64,000 nucleotides of DNA from Thiovibrio frasassiensis (GCF_029607905.1 NZ_JAPHEH010000001.1:124001-188000); one strand, 5' to 3'; positions 22,336-33,015 are shown, counted from the first letter of the stretch. Numbers and translations are program-made. The notes: generated by a model not told the origin, from the letters alone.

Positions 22336-25071
22336 ATGCGCATGTTTACCCCCACCCTTAATACCCCCTTCAGACGGGTTGGCCCCCTGCTCCTCCTCCT
22401 GACCTTCCTCTTTATTCTGGTCTGGAAGCTCCCCCCCATTGCCATGCCGCAGGGCAGCCAGATCATGGCGTTGTGGGTACACATCACGACCGAGACCTTT
22501 TCCATCATCATCGCCGGCTTGATCTTCGCCGTCACCTGGAATGCTTACAGCAGCGAACGGCCGGCTCCCTTGCTTGTCCTGGCCTGCGGCCTGCTCGCCG
22601 TCGGCCTCCTCGACTTCGGCCACCTCCTCTCCTTCAAAGGCATGCCGGACTTTATCACCCCGGCCGGCACTGAAAAAGGGTTGAACTTCTGGCTGGCAGC
22701 CCGTCTGCTCTTTGCCCTGACCATGGTGGCGATCACCTTTCTGCCCTGGACACCATTTCGCCAGCCGCAACTCCGCTACTGGCTGCTGGCCGCCAATCTC
22801 TCCGTGGTCGGGCTGGTCTTCTGGCTGGCGCTCTACCAGCCGCAGGTCTGGCCGCACACCTTCATCGAAGGGCAAGGACTGACCCCCTTCAAGATCTCCA
22901 TGGAATACCTGATCATGGGCTTGCTGCTGATCCCGGCCGTGCTCTTCATGATCAAGGCGTGGCGGGATCATAAAGCCATCCAGGCCGATTATCTGGCGGG
23001 CGCCGCCGTGGTCACCATCCTCAGCGAACTTGTCTTCACCCTCTATACCGATGTCAGCGACATCTTCAATCTGCTCGGCCATCTGTACAAGATCGTGGCC
23101 TTTGCCCTGATCTATCGCGCTATTTTCGTGGTCAGCATCCGCGAGCCATTTCTCCGTTTGCGCCAAGCCAACATCGAGACCAATCAGGCCAAGGCCCATT
23201 ACACCACCCTGGCCGAACTTGCGCCGGTCGGCATCTTTCGCACCGATGCCATGGGCGACTGCCTCTATGTCAACGACCTTTGGCTGGAGATTTCCGGCCT
23301 CACTTTGTCCGAGGCCTTACGGGATGGCTGGACCCAGGCGCTCCATCCGGAAGACCGCGCCCGGATCAAGGCAGAGTGGGAGCGGAGCGAACAGGGACCA
23401 AAAAAATTCCAAGCCGAATACCGATTCCTGCGCCCGGATGGCAAAATCACTTGGGTTTGGGGGCAGACCAGACCGGAACTGAACAGCAACGGCCAGGTGG
23501 TCGGCCATGTGGGCACCATCACCGATATCACCGAACGCAAGAAGGGAGAACAGGAGCTCCTTACGGCCAAAGAGGAGTGGGAACGGACCTTTGCCGCCAT
23601 CGGCGATGTCGCCACCATCCTGGATGGGGATCTCCGCATCCTCCGGGCCAACCGCAAGGCCTGCGACATGCTCGGCCTTACGCCCGAGGAGTTGAAGGGA
23701 AGATTCTGCTACGAGCTCTTCCATGGCGACAGCCAACCCTGCGAGGGGTGCCCGGCCGTGCGCACCGCCAAGGATCTCAACGCCCATAGCGCGGAGATTG
23801 AACATCAGAATCTGGCCAAGACCTTTTCCGTCTCCTCCTCCGCGGTTTGCGGCCCGAACAACGAGTTGCTGAGCATTATCTATATCGCCAGGGATATCAC
23901 CGAACTGAAAACGCTGGAACGGCAATTGCGGCAGGCCCAAAAGATGGAAGCGGTGGGCACCCTGGCCGGCGGCATCGCCCATGACTTCAACAACATCCTC
24001 ACCCCGGTGCTGGGCTATACGGAGATCATCATCGAAAGCCTCCCCCCCGAGAGCCCGCTGAAAGAGCTGGCCCAGGAGGTGCTCAAGGCAGGCAGACGGG
24101 CACGGGATCTGGTCAAGCAGATCCTCACCTTCAGCCGGCAGACCGAACAGGAACGCACCCCCTACCAGATCCACCTGGCAATCAAGGAGGCGCTCAAACT
24201 GCTCCGTTCCTCCCTGCCCAGCACCATCGAAATCAAGCAGAATATTGCCAGCGAGGGCATGGTTCTGGCCGACCCGACCATGATCCATCAGGTGGTGATG
24301 AATCTCTGCACCAACGCCTACCATGCCATGCGGGAAAGCGGCGGCATCCTTGCCGTTTCCCTGACCGAGGTGGAGATCGGCAGCGATGAATATATCACCG
24401 AGCTGCATCTCAAAGCCGGCCCCTATCTGCGGCTGGAGGTGAGCGACACCGGCTGCGGCATGGAGCATCATCTTCTGGAACGGATCTTTGAACCCTACTT
24501 CAGCACCAAGGCCAAGGGGGAAGGGACCGGCTTGGGCCTCTCGATGGTGCATGGGATTGTCACCGGTCTTGGCGGTCATGTCACGGTTTACAGCGAACCG
24601 GGCAAGGGCACGACCTTCCACGTTTACCTTCCCAAGTGTCTGGAGCAAAAAGGGGCGCAAAAAATCGCGCCAACGCAGGCCCCCTTGCCCAGGGGGCATG
24701 AGCACATCCTGGTGGTGGATGACGAGAAGGTGATTGTCGAGATGATGCAGAAAACTCTGGAGATGCTGGGCTATCGGGTGACCACCTGCATCGACTCCCG
24801 CCAGGCACTGGAGCTTTTTGCGGCGCAGCCGGCTGATTTCGATCTGGTGCTCACCGATATGACCATGCCGCACCTGACCGGAGCCGAGCTGGCCCAGCAG
24901 CTCATGGCCATCCGGCCGGAGCTGCCGGTCGTCCTCTGCACCGGCTTCAGCGAGATCATCAATGAAGAAAAGGCCCGGGATATCGGCATCCGGAAGCTGC
25001 TGATGAAACCGGTGCTGCGCGATGAACTGGCCAGGGTGTTGCGGCAGGTGTTGGCTCAGCCGGAAGGGTAA
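22336..25071 (+). CDS. MASE3 hybrid sensor histidine kinase
   Basis: A 911-residue membrane sensor. Residues about 15-235 form a MASE3-type domain of six to seven membrane helices (for example [37 protein letters not shown]). Two PAS domains follow (about 285-400 and 410-520), then HisKA with [19 protein letters not shown] (phospho-His near 545), HATPase with [15 protein letters not shown], and a C-terminal receiver ([12 protein letters not shown], phosphoacceptor Asp in VLTDMTMPH near 839). The start could also be GTG 22333. The 3' end overlaps mscS by 16 bases. The signal is unknown; MASE3 is a membrane sensory module. Confidence 0.9.
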   Translation: MRMFTPTLNTPFRRVGPLLLLLTFLFILVWKLPPIAMPQGSQIMALWVHITTETFSIIIAGLIFAVTWNAYSSERPAPLLVLACGLLAVGLLDFGHLLSFKGMPDFITPAGTEKGLNFWLAARLLFALTMVAITFLPWTPFRQPQLRYWLLAANLSVVGLVFWLALYQPQVWPHTFIEGQGLTPFKISMEYLIMGLLLIPAVLFMIKAWRDHKAIQADYLAGAAVVTILSELVFTLYTDVSDIFNLLGHLYKIVAFALIYRAIFVVSIREPFLRLRQANIETNQAKAHYTTLAELAPVGIFRTDAMGDCLYVNDLWLEISGLTLSEALRDGWTQALHPEDRARIKAEWERSEQGPKKFQAEYRFLRPDGKITWVWGQTRPELNSNGQVVGHVGTITDITERKKGEQELLTAKEEWERTFAAIGDVATILDGDLRILRANRKACDMLGLTPEELKGRFCYELFHGDSQPCEGCPAVRTAKDLNAHSAEIEHQNLAKTFSVSSSAVCGPNNELLSIIYIARDITELKTLERQLRQAQKMEAVGTLAGGIAHDFNNILTPVLGYTEIIIESLPPESPLKELAQEVLKAGRRARDLVKQILTFSRQTEQERTPYQIHLAIKEALKLLRSSLPSTIEIKQNIASEGMVLADPTMIHQVVMNLCTNAYHAMRESGGILAVSLTEVEIGSDEYITELHLKAGPYLRLEVSDTGCGMEHHLLERIFEPYFSTKAKGEGTGLGLSMVHGIVTGLGGHVTVYSEPGKGTTFHVYLPKCLEQKGAQKIAPTQAPLPRGHEHILVVDDEKVIVEMMQKTLEMLGYRVTTCIDSRQALELFAAQPADFDLVLTDMTMPHLTGAELAQQLMAIRPELPVVLCTGFSEIINEEKARDIGIRKLLMKPVLRDELARVLRQVLAQPEG

Positions 25072-25982
25072 GAGGCTCCAGACTGCGCCCGCTCCAGCAG
25101 CTGCACCGCCACCGGCTTACTTGCCTCGCCAAAATACAAGGTCTGGTGCGGGAAGGGAATCTCGATGCCGCTGGCATCAAAGGCCAGCTTGACCCGGCGG
25201 AGAAACTCGCGACCGACCTCCCACTGCTGGATCGGCACAGTTTTGATCCTCCCCTTGATAACCACGGCGGAGGTATCCAGCTTATCCACCCCGAAGATCT
25301 CGGGTTCTTCTAGGATCATCGGGCCGATGACCGGATCCTCTTTCAATTTCCTCCCCACCTCCGCGAGAATCGCGACCACCGCATCGGTATTTTCCTTATA
25401 GGCCACCCCGATCTCGAAGACATAGGCCGACCATTCCTTGGTGAGGTTGCTGAGGGTATTGATCGTCCCATTGGGGAAGATGTGCACCACCCCGCCGAGA
25501 TCCCGCAAGACGATGGTGCGGAAATTGATCTCTTCCACCAGCCCGCCGCTGCCGTTGATGATCGCCACATCCCCAACCCGGATCTGATTTTCGAGGATAA
25601 TGAAAAACCCGGAGATGACATCGCGGACCAGATTCTGGCCGCCGAACCCCACGGCCAAGCCAACGATGCCGGCGCTGGCGAGAAAGGGGCCGATTTCGAC
25701 GCCGATTTCCTTGAGGATGAGCAGACCCACGATCAGCCAGAGGACAATGAGGGCGCCCTGGCGGACCAGCATGATCAGGGTTTCCACCCGCTTGCCGGAC
25801 TCGAGCGGGGATTCGTGCGCGGCCAAGCCCCGCTCGTAGAGGCGGTTTTTCAGGCTCCCCAGGACCTTGTCGAGGATCGACCTGGAAAACCAGGCCATAA
25901 CAAGAATGAACACCACCCGTAAACTGCTCTTGGCGAGCAGTTGCCATTCGATGATTCCCAGATATTCGTTTACAAAGCTCAT
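25056..25982 (-). CDS. MscS-family small mechanosensitive channel
   Basis: A 308-residue inner-membrane channel. Two or three helices precede the pore helix (FLASAGIVGLAVGFGGQNLV, near 101), whose glycine/alanine pattern is that of MscS TM3, followed by the beta domain signature IRVGDVAIINGSGGLVEEIN and FPNGTINTLSN. The C-terminal domain ends in FPHQTLYFGEA. It is convergent with the histidine kinase, and has AAGAG as ribosome-binding site. It may act with mscL in osmotic protection, which would fit the sucrose genes just upstream, if sucrose serves as an osmolyte. Confidence 0.9.
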   Translation of the reverse strand: MSFVNEYLGIIEWQLLAKSSLRVVFILVMAWFSRSILDKVLGSLKNRLYERGLAAHESPLESGKRVETLIMLVRQGALIVLWLIVGLLILKEIGVEIGPFLASAGIVGLAVGFGGQNLVRDVISGFFIILENQIRVGDVAIINGSGGLVEEINFRTIVLRDLGGVVHIFPNGTINTLSNLTKEWSAYVFEIGVAYKENTDAVVAILAEVGRKLKEDPVIGPMILEEPEIFGVDKLDTSAVVIKGRIKTVPIQQWEVGREFLRRVKLAFDASGIEIPFPHQTLYFGEASKPVAVQLLERAQSGASYPSG

Positions 25983-26049
25983 AATCTCTTACCCCGCAGG
26001 TATGATTGCCCGAACCCTTCGGGTGTATTGCTCTTGAACACTCCTCTCC

Positions 26050-28446
26050 CTACTGGCGGTCAATGGCGGCGGCGCGCGCCTTGATGTAGAGATGGTACAG
26101 TTGATTCCAGCATTGGGCCATGCGGGTCTTGGCGTGCTCGGACTGCGAGTAACGCCAAAAACCGTGCACCTTGGCCAGCCTGGTCAATTTCCGGCAATAG
26201 AGCTCCCAGGTAAAATTGCTCTGGGCCCTTTTGAGCCCGGCCTTGGCAATTGTTGCCCAGTACTTGGGGCTTTCCGTACAGCGGATAAAAAAGTCAGCCA
26301 GATGGGCGGACATTGCCTCATGGTTGGTCGGATTGATGAGAAAGCCTGACTTCTCGTGTTCGACAATCTCCACCGGCCCGCCGAACATGGTGACGAACAC
26401 CGGCAGCCCCGAATGCATGGCCTCGAGAATGGTAAGGCCGAACGCCTCGAAGAGGGCGGGCTGGACAAAGACGCCCTGGCGATCTGCCATGATCCGGTAA
26501 GCCTCTCCGGTGGCGCGCTTGTCCAGCAACTTGCCGACCCAGCGAACGCTGGAGTGGAGGTCGTACTCTTCGAGAATCCGGTGCATCTTGCGGATCTCCG
26601 CCGCCTCCTCGCCGTCCCGGGAACGCTCGGGATCCACGACGCTGGCGATAACAATCAGGTTGGCCCGCTCCCGCAGCTCCCGGTTCTTGCCGTAGGCCTC
26701 GACCAAGCCGGTGAGGTTCTTGATCCGGTCCAGCCGGGCAATGGAGAAGATGGGCGGCAGCTCCGGCCGGGCCAGGCAGCCGAGGCAGTCCTGATCCTCC
26801 CGGCCGAAGAGGAGCTCTTCCAGTTCCCGGCTCGCCTTCTGGTCCCTTCTTTTGTGTTGGCTGTTCGGGAAAAAGGTTGCCGGATCGACCCCGGGCGGAA
26901 TGACGTTGAAGCGGGGGTGGAAAAGATTGATGCCGCTGGTCACATTCAACAACCCGGGCATGGTAAAAAACTGGTAGGACTCATACTGGCCGATCACCTG
27001 GTCCGTGCCGATGATCTCCTGGGAGGTGCTGGAAATAATAAAATCCGCCAGGTTCATGGCCATGAGATCCGCCATGAATTGCACGGAAAAATGATATTCT
27101 CCTTCAAAATTTTCCCAATGGAGATCGCTGAAAAGATATTTTGATTTTTCCAGGGCATGGGCAATGGTGCTTTGCGTAACCCCCATATTCTGAGAAAGTA
27201 GGGTGGCCACCAGATTGCCGTCCGAATAGTTGCCCACAATGAGATCGGGCCGGCCGCCGAATTCCTGGCGCAGCTCCTCTTCGACATCGATGGCGAATTG
27301 GTCCAGATAGGGCCACACCCGGAAGCGGGAAAGCCAGTGCCCCACCACCTCGTTGTCCGCATCCCGGAAGGGCACCCGCAGGATCCAGACGTTCTTGGTC
27401 TGCCACACCTTTTCCAGCCGCTGGTTTGAGGTGGTTCCCTCATTTTCGGGGATGAGCCGGGTGACAATGAGGATCATCGGGTCGATATCCAGCCCGGAAT
27501 TCCGCAGATCCTCGGCAAGAAACTGCTCCAGGGCCTTGGCCTGATCCAGCACGTACACCACCTGCCCGCCGGTGTCCGGCCGGCCAAGGACATTTTCCTG
27601 GGCAAACCAGCCGTGCGGGGAGATCAGGGCAACCTTGGAAACCATGGGGATCCTGGCCAAAAACTCCTCGATGGTCTCCTCATTGGGCTGTTCGATAATG
27701 TCCTGCAAGAGATGCATGGTCTCGATAATCCGTTCCGGGCTGCTGCCCCAACCAGCCAAAAATCCGAGATGCCCGAGCTTTTTTTGTAAGCGGGACATGT
27801 CCTCGCGGCCGCTGGCACGCTCCACCATGTCCATCCCGTATTCCAGTGCGTTTTCCAGATCCTCGACGTTGCGGATTTTACCGCCGTCCAGCAGGAGCTG
27901 TACCCCATGGAGCTGGTGGAGCTTCAAGAATTCATACAACGCCTTTTGCCACTTATCCGGCTGACTGGCCAGATTCGTGGAGAGATAGCGGTTGAGGTGC
28001 TTGATGCCGTGGCCGATGGTATTGGGATCCTTCAGGCTTGGCCCATAATCGTAAAAGGGGGCGAGATTCAACTCCATGGTCCGCTGCTGCGCGGGGAGAT
28101 TGGGGTTCACCAGCCGTTCCTTGACCGCAAGAAAATTGCGGGCGCTCAGGGGCAAGAGCTGCTCGCTCTCTTGCCTGATCGCATAAATACGGCAGCTGGC
28201 TTTCCGGTGGCGATAGACCACAATCCGCTCTTCCTGCAGGCAAAGGATCTCCTGGACCTTGCGCAGAAATCGCCAGGAACCGGGGAGCTCTTCCCCCTTG
28301 CCCTGTTCGCCGGCCCAGATCTCAAAAGCGAGCAGGATATCGTTTCGCAGCAAGATCGAAGATTCCGGGGCGGGAATGGAAAAAAGAAAATCGAGCAGCA
28401 GGGGGATTTCCTGCTCATCAATGAAATTGGCGAGAGTATCGGGCAT
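26050..28446 (-). CDS. Sucrose synthase
   Basis: A GT4-family, GT-B fold enzyme that reversibly splits sucrose plus a nucleoside diphosphate into fructose and a sugar nucleotide; bacterial forms generally prefer ADP. The 798 residues match the sucrose synthase length. Hallmarks: N-terminal regulatory region, SPHGWFAQENVLGRPDTGGQ (near 268, acceptor and donor loop), SIARLDRIKNLTGLVEAY (near 563) and the EX7E motif ALFEAFGLTILEAM (near 673). The start ATG shares its A with the TGA stop of sucrose-phosphate synthase and follows AGGAGGAG, so the two are coupled. Confidence 0.92.
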   Translation of the reverse strand: MPDTLANFIDEQEIPLLLDFLFSIPAPESSILLRNDILLAFEIWAGEQGKGEELPGSWRFLRKVQEILCLQEERIVVYRHRKASCRIYAIRQESEQLLPLSARNFLAVKERLVNPNLPAQQRTMELNLAPFYDYGPSLKDPNTIGHGIKHLNRYLSTNLASQPDKWQKALYEFLKLHQLHGVQLLLDGGKIRNVEDLENALEYGMDMVERASGREDMSRLQKKLGHLGFLAGWGSSPERIIETMHLLQDIIEQPNEETIEEFLARIPMVSKVALISPHGWFAQENVLGRPDTGGQVVYVLDQAKALEQFLAEDLRNSGLDIDPMILIVTRLIPENEGTTSNQRLEKVWQTKNVWILRVPFRDADNEVVGHWLSRFRVWPYLDQFAIDVEEELRQEFGGRPDLIVGNYSDGNLVATLLSQNMGVTQSTIAHALEKSKYLFSDLHWENFEGEYHFSVQFMADLMAMNLADFIISSTSQEIIGTDQVIGQYESYQFFTMPGLLNVTSGINLFHPRFNVIPPGVDPATFFPNSQHKRRDQKASRELEELLFGREDQDCLGCLARPELPPIFSIARLDRIKNLTGLVEAYGKNRELRERANLIVIASVVDPERSRDGEEAAEIRKMHRILEEYDLHSSVRWVGKLLDKRATGEAYRIMADRQGVFVQPALFEAFGLTILEAMHSGLPVFVTMFGGPVEIVEHEKSGFLINPTNHEAMSAHLADFFIRCTESPKYWATIAKAGLKRAQSNFTWELYCRKLTRLAKVHGFWRYSQSEHAKTRMAQCWNQLYHLYIKARAAAIDRQ

Positions 28447-30629
28447 CAATCGTCTCCTCCTATGAAATCGTAATGCCGCAGACCGTCGATGATTCCGGCC
28501 GCATATGCCTTGTTACTGAAATAGATCCGCCGCATTCCCTTCAGCTTCTCAAGCTCCTTGCTGTAATTGGCCACCACCAGTCCGTTGGTGTCTCCCCGGA
28601 GCATGGATTCGTCGTTGCCGGAATCACCGCAGACCATGATATCGGCCAGGGGGATGTTCCACTTGTAGCTCAGATAGCGGATCGCCTTGCCCTTGGAGGC
28701 TCGGTAGGGAAGGATATCGAGAAACTCGCCGTGGGAATAGACGAGATGATAGCGGATCTTGTTGATCTGGAGAACCTCATGCACCCTGGCAAGCAATTCC
28801 GGATTGTCTTCCATGTAATAGCTGACCTTGAAGGGTTTTTGTTTTTCCGGCTCCTGCATTTCCAGAAAGGCCAAACGCCCCAGTTTTTCCCTGATCACCT
28901 CCGGCCGCCATTGATAGGCGATATGCCGGTGCCACCCTTTATCCGGGGAAAGAGTGGCGCCGTAGTAAATTTCCGTGCCCACCGAGCAGATCAGAATATC
29001 CGGCCGCTCCACCGCATGTTCTTCAAGAATCTGAATGGTTTTTGCCAGACAACGCCCGGTGGATACCCCCCAGCAGAGCTTCTCGACATTGGCGTTCAGC
29101 AGGGGCAGGAGCTGCTGCAGGGATGCGTCATCGCCTATCAGGGTATTATCGATGTCGCTGATAAGCATGCGTTTCACCTCGGCAAGCCGCTTGCCGATGG
29201 CGGTTTTTCTCACACCCTCCAGGGTTTTCGGCACGGCAGGCATCTGGGAGATAACTTTTTCAATGGCCTCAAGGGTCCGATCGCAATGCGAGGACCAGGA
29301 ATAATGGCGCTGCACCCGATTGATGCCGTTTTGCGAATACCGCTGCCACAACTCTTTATCCACCAGGATTTTTTTGCAGGCGGAGCCGATCTCCCGACTC
29401 TTGGTGGGGTCGATGAGGATCCCGTTGTCGCAGTTGGCGATGATATCGGTGGGCCCGCCGTCATGGGTGGCGACAATGGGCAAGCCGCAGGAGGCGGCCT
29501 CGATCAGGGTCAGGCCGAAGGGTTCCACCAGGGCGGGATTGACAAAGACCCCATAGCTGTCGGCGCAGAGCCGGTACAGCTCGGGCACCTCGATGGAGAA
29601 GTCGTGTTTTTTAGGGATGGCCAATTTGCCGTAGAGGTCGTACCGGTCCATGAGGAGCAGCATCTCGGTGAGGACATTGCGCTCATTGTCCTCCATTTCA
29701 GCGATATCTTTACGTATTCCGGCAAAGATCGCCAGATTGGCAATGGCCTGCAGCTCCTTGTCCTCGCCGTAGGCGGTGATCAAGCCGGCAATGTTCTTGC
29801 GCTGGTCCGGGCGGCAGAGCGCGAGAATAAAAGGCTTTTCCGGGGAAACCCAAAAACGGTGGAGTTCCCGGAGCAGCACCACCCTGGCCTGCCGGGTGGA
29901 TTCGTCGCCGGCATCCGCATCAAGGTGCGGCGCGTAATGGGGATAGAAGGTCTCCACGTCGATCCCCGGCGGATTCACCAGATATTGGCCTGCCCCGAAA
30001 TTGGGATAGAGGCTGTACTGCCGCTCGATTTCGTGGTTGGTGCTGACGAAGATCTGCTCGGCATCCTTGATGATCCGATCTTCCACCAAGATGCGGTGGT
30101 CGATATGGTAGCGCCGGTTGATCTCTTCGCCGGTCAACCCTTCGGAGAGCAGCTTCTTTTTCTTGTGCGCCCCCATGGAGTGGCCGGTGAAGATAAAGGG
30201 GGAGCCGAAGATGCGCGCCAGTTCGCCGGCCACATAGCCGCCATCGGCGTAATGGCCGTGGAAGACATCCGGCACCCGGCCGGAGCTCTTGATAAACTTC
30301 AGGGTCTTATCCACCATCTCATCGAGATGGGACCAGAGCAGCTCCTTGCGCATGTATTTGCGGCCGCCGCACTGGATGCGAACGATCCTCGCCTTATCCG
30401 AAATTGGCTCGATGGGGCAGGAATAATCCGGGGAAACCCCCTTATCGACAATCAAACGGGTGATGAGGTCAACCTGGGCAACATCGGCTCGGGCGGCAAG
30501 GGCGCGGGCCAATTCCAGGACATACTTCACCTGGCCGCCCGTGTCCGCATCGCGGCCAAGTTCCAAGGAGGTTCCCCGAACCAAGCCATGCACACTAAAA
30601 AGTTGGATGTATACTCCTGACGTTTTCAC
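28446..30629 (-). CDS. Sucrose-phosphate synthase with HAD phosphatase-like tail
   Basis: A 727-residue two-domain protein. Residues about 1-455 form a GT4 glycosyltransferase that makes sucrose-6-phosphate from a nucleotide-glucose and fructose-6-phosphate: IQLFSVHGLVRGTSLELGRD at the N-terminus, DVFHGHYADGG, ALCRPDQRKNIAGLI and VEPFGLTLIEAASCGLP (EX7E). Residues about 475-720 form a HAD domain related to sucrose-phosphatase: ISDIDNTLIGDD (nucleophile Asp and acid), later VCGDSGNDESML. The start is GTG at 30629, preceded by GGGAGG; an ATG six codons upstream would place that site inside the gene. Confidence 0.92.
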   Translation of the reverse strand: MKTSGVYIQLFSVHGLVRGTSLELGRDADTGGQVKYVLELARALAARADVAQVDLITRLIVDKGVSPDYSCPIEPISDKARIVRIQCGGRKYMRKELLWSHLDEMVDKTLKFIKSSGRVPDVFHGHYADGGYVAGELARIFGSPFIFTGHSMGAHKKKKLLSEGLTGEEINRRYHIDHRILVEDRIIKDAEQIFVSTNHEIERQYSLYPNFGAGQYLVNPPGIDVETFYPHYAPHLDADAGDESTRQARVVLLRELHRFWVSPEKPFILALCRPDQRKNIAGLITAYGEDKELQAIANLAIFAGIRKDIAEMEDNERNVLTEMLLLMDRYDLYGKLAIPKKHDFSIEVPELYRLCADSYGVFVNPALVEPFGLTLIEAASCGLPIVATHDGGPTDIIANCDNGILIDPTKSREIGSACKKILVDKELWQRYSQNGINRVQRHYSWSSHCDRTLEAIEKVISQMPAVPKTLEGVRKTAIGKRLAEVKRMLISDIDNTLIGDDASLQQLLPLLNANVEKLCWGVSTGRCLAKTIQILEEHAVERPDILICSVGTEIYYGATLSPDKGWHRHIAYQWRPEVIREKLGRLAFLEMQEPEKQKPFKVSYYMEDNPELLARVHEVLQINKIRYHLVYSHGEFLDILPYRASKGKAIRYLSYKWNIPLADIMVCGDSGNDESMLRGDTNGLVVANYSKELEKLKGMRRIYFSNKAYAAGIIDGLRHYDFIGGDD

Positions 30630-30866
30630 ACAGTACCTCCCGGTCATAGTTTCTTACGAAAAGGGCTATTCCCGCTACGGATCATACTAGGGTAACAGGA
30701 AAGGATTTTTTTTTCATGCGGCCGAGGGGGGAAGATCTGCTCTCTGCGCCGGTATTACTGAGCAAACAGGGGGGGAATTTTTTTGTCACTTTTCTCGCAC
30801 ACACTATCCAGGCCGCTTATCTGCTACGGAATTTCGCCTGCAGGGTCAGAAGAGGCAAACAACCGA

Positions 30867-31760
30867 TCATCGCAACATCTCCGGCGCAAGGAGCATAACC
30901 AGACCGAGTCCGCTCAGGACAACGCCGCCCAGCAGCTTACCGTATTTGGCATAGCCGCTGCCGAGCGTGGTTTCACAAGCAAAGGCGGCCAGGGAGAAAA
31001 TAATGAGGTCATCGAGCATGAAAAAAAAGTCATAGAGCAGGATATAGCCGTAGTACTGAAACGCAGAGAGCGGCCGCAGGGAGAGGGTATGGGTGAAGAC
31101 GGCGGGCAATCCGGCCGAGCAGGCAAACTCGATGGTGTTCACCGTAAAGGCCAGGGCAATAACGCCCAAAAGGGAGGCCAGGGAAACCGGCGCGGCAACG
31201 AGGCGCTCCATCCTGTCCATGGTCCGCTGCTTGAATCCGGGGTTGCCCACCGCACAGACCGGCGCACCCCGGGTCATAACAAAGGAGCGCAGGTCCAGCA
31301 CTCCGACCACCAGTGCGGTGCAACCGATGACAATGGTCACCGGCCGCAAGAAACCGATGAAGAGGAAGACATTGAGCCAGGCGGTCATAAAGAGGAAATA
31401 GAGCACCCCCGAGGCGAGGACAAAGGACCCCACCAGCAGCCAGATCTTTTTGCGCTCCTGCAAGGTGACGAGCAAGGAAAGCAGATAGACCAAGGCCCAC
31501 ATGGCGCAGGGATTGAAGCCATCGGCAAGGCCAAGCACTACGGCGAGACCCGGCAGAGAGAGATCGGCAAGGGAGACATTGCCGAACACCGTCAGCGACA
31601 CCGAATTCGGATGCCAGACCTCCGATGGGGCGGCAGCAAGCCCCTGCGCCAAAGCAAAAGACGGCTCCGCCGGCCGACCGCCCAAGGCACTGCCCGGCAC
31701 AACCGATGCGACCAGACAGCAGCAGACCCCGAGCAAAAGAAAACGCACCGCACCCCCCAT
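30867..31760 (-). CDS. CcdA/DsbD-like membrane protein
   Basis: A 297-residue polytopic protein with a signal peptide or first helix (FLLLGVCCCLVASVVPGSAL). GLADGFNPCAMWALVYLLSL near 77 carries the proline-cysteine helix typical of DsbD/CcdA thiol-reductant transporters, and a second candidate cysteine is in NTIEFACSAGLPAVF near 210. GGAGGGATTGCC precedes the start. No thioredoxin or cytochrome c maturation gene is adjacent, so its partner is unknown. It would pass reducing equivalents across the inner membrane to periplasmic thiols. Confidence 0.78.
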   Translation of the reverse strand: MGGAVRFLLLGVCCCLVASVVPGSALGGRPAEPSFALAQGLAAAPSEVWHPNSVSLTVFGNVSLADLSLPGLAVVLGLADGFNPCAMWALVYLLSLLVTLQERKKIWLLVGSFVLASGVLYFLFMTAWLNVFLFIGFLRPVTIVIGCTALVVGVLDLRSFVMTRGAPVCAVGNPGFKQRTMDRMERLVAAPVSLASLLGVIALAFTVNTIEFACSAGLPAVFTHTLSLRPLSAFQYYGYILLYDFFFMLDDLIIFSLAAFACETTLGSGYAKYGKLLGGVVLSGLGLVMLLAPEMLR

Positions 31761-31843
31761 GGCAATCCCTCCAGTGTGTGATTACACTATGAGTATACCG
31801 CATCGGGAATCGGGTCCGGGGAAGAAAAGAGACGGATTGGCCC

Positions 31844-31890
31844 TTGACAATAAGGCGGAGCAGCGATAAATTGTACCAAACGGTCAGTTT
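31844..31890 (+). promoter_or_regulatory. Promoter and possible operator of the TetR gene
   Basis: A perfect TTGACA (31844-31849), a 17-base spacer and TAAATT (31867-31872), followed at once by an imperfect palindrome AAACGGTCAGTTT (31878-31890) that could be the TetR operator and would give autorepression. Confidence 0.5.
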
Positions 31891-31913
31891 ATTTTACCCT
31901 CAAGGAGCAGGCA

Positions 31914-32501
31914 ATGTCCACAACCAGCAAGGGCGAGAAAACCCGAGAGCACATCCTGAAGACAACCCGGAAAATCCTCGTGACGCAGGGGTTTCACAAC
32001 ACCAGCATCAGCGCGGTCATCGCGGCCACCGGGGTCAAGAAAGGGAACCTCTACTACCATTTCACCAGCAAGGAGGATCTCGGCCTCGCGGTGCTTGAGG
32101 ATGCCAAGGATGAATTCTTTTCCTTTCTCGCCAAAGCGCTCACCGGGAGCGACCCAGTCGAAAAAATCATCAATTCCTGCAAGGCGATCTTTAGGGAACA
32201 GGAAAAAAACAATTTTGTCGGGGGGTGCCTGTTCGGCAACACCGCCCTGGAGATGGCCGACAGCAATCAGAACTTTTCCCAGGTTATCCAAGAGGTTTTC
32301 AGCCGCTGGATCGAGATACTGGAAGAGCATCTTGCGGAAGCAAGGAAAACAGGGTTGCTGCCGCCGGCCAGCCAACCCCGCCTCTTGGCCAAAACCGTGG
32401 TGGCGACCTTGGAGGGAGCGATCATGATCTCCAGGGTCAGCAAAGAAAAAAATGACCTGAACGATTTCCTTGCCGCCATCACCGGCTTGCTGGACCGGTG
32501 A
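31914..32501 (+). CDS. TetR/AcrR-family transcriptional repressor
   Basis: A 195-residue regulator. The N-terminal helix-turn-helix is unmistakable: TREHILKTTRKILVTQGFHN, TSISAVIAATGVKKGNLYYH and FTSKEDLGLAVLE. The ligand domain includes GGCLFGNTALEMADSN, the pattern of the AcuR/NemR-like group, in which a cysteine may sense electrophiles. CAAGGAGCAGGCA is its ribosome-binding site. It lies divergent from the CcdA-like gene (154 bases away) and upstream of a lipoprotein gene; either may be the target. Confidence 0.9.
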   Translation: MSTTSKGEKTREHILKTTRKILVTQGFHNTSISAVIAATGVKKGNLYYHFTSKEDLGLAVLEDAKDEFFSFLAKALTGSDPVEKIINSCKAIFREQEKNNFVGGCLFGNTALEMADSNQNFSQVIQEVFSRWIEILEEHLAEARKTGLLPPASQPRLLAKTVVATLEGAIMISRVSKEKNDLNDFLAAITGLLDR

Positions 32502-32568
32502 CTTCTCCCTCGTAAACCAAACACAGGGGCGGACGCAAATGCCCCCACAAGACCACAGGAGGTCTGCC

Positions 32569-33015
32569 ATGAAACACACCCATCTCGCCTTACTTCTTCT
32601 CGCCGTCTCTCTCTTCTCCCTCCAGGGGTGCGCCGGAAAATCCTCTCAGCAGGCGCGCTTGCAGAGCATGGACAACAGCATCTGCCAGGATACGGTCTCG
32701 GGGAGGATGTGGCAGATCGAAAAAGGGCCCATGGCCTTCAGCCTGGCGGAGGCCGAGCAATATGTCCGCAGCCTGAACTTGGGCGGGTACAATGATTGGC
32801 GACTGCCAACGGTCAGTGAACTCTACGACCTGAATTATTACTTTGATCTCTTCCTGGTAGGCGACTGCACCCTGGATCGCAAGGGAAGCTACTGGTCCAG
32901 CGAGAAAGATGGAGCCGGCAAGGCCGGAGCCTGGGAGATTGGCGCCAGCCAGTGCGATCCGTCCCGCGAGTACACACCATCTGCCATGGGGTATGTTCGG
33001 GCCGTGCGGCCCTAA
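32569..33015 (+). CDS. DUF1566 lipoprotein
   Basis: A 148-residue lipoprotein. The signal peptide LALLLLAVSLFSLQGC ends in a lipobox with the acylated cysteine at about residue 21. The mature part is a DUF1566 domain: SGRMWQ, LGGYNDWRLPTVSELYDL and GYVRAVRP at the end are the family pattern, a small C-type-lectin-like fold. CAGGAGGTCTGCC precedes 32569; a longer in-frame start at 32470 overlaps the TetR gene and lacks a site. It is followed by a strong terminator. The function of the family is unknown. Confidence 0.85.
   Translation: MKHTHLALLLLAVSLFSLQGCAGKSSQQARLQSMDNSICQDTVSGRMWQIEKGPMAFSLAEAEQYVRSLNLGGYNDWRLPTVSELYDLNYYFDLFLVGDCTLDRKGSYWSSEKDGAGKAGAWEIGASQCDPSREYTPSAMGYVRAVRP

Noticed and set aside
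28473-30620. A 715-codon open frame on the plus strand opposite sucrose-phosphate synthase
   Set aside because: It mirrors the strong minus-strand gene, has no ribosome-binding site, no recognisable domain and a histidine/glycine/valine-rich composition typical of an antisense frame in GC-rich DNA.
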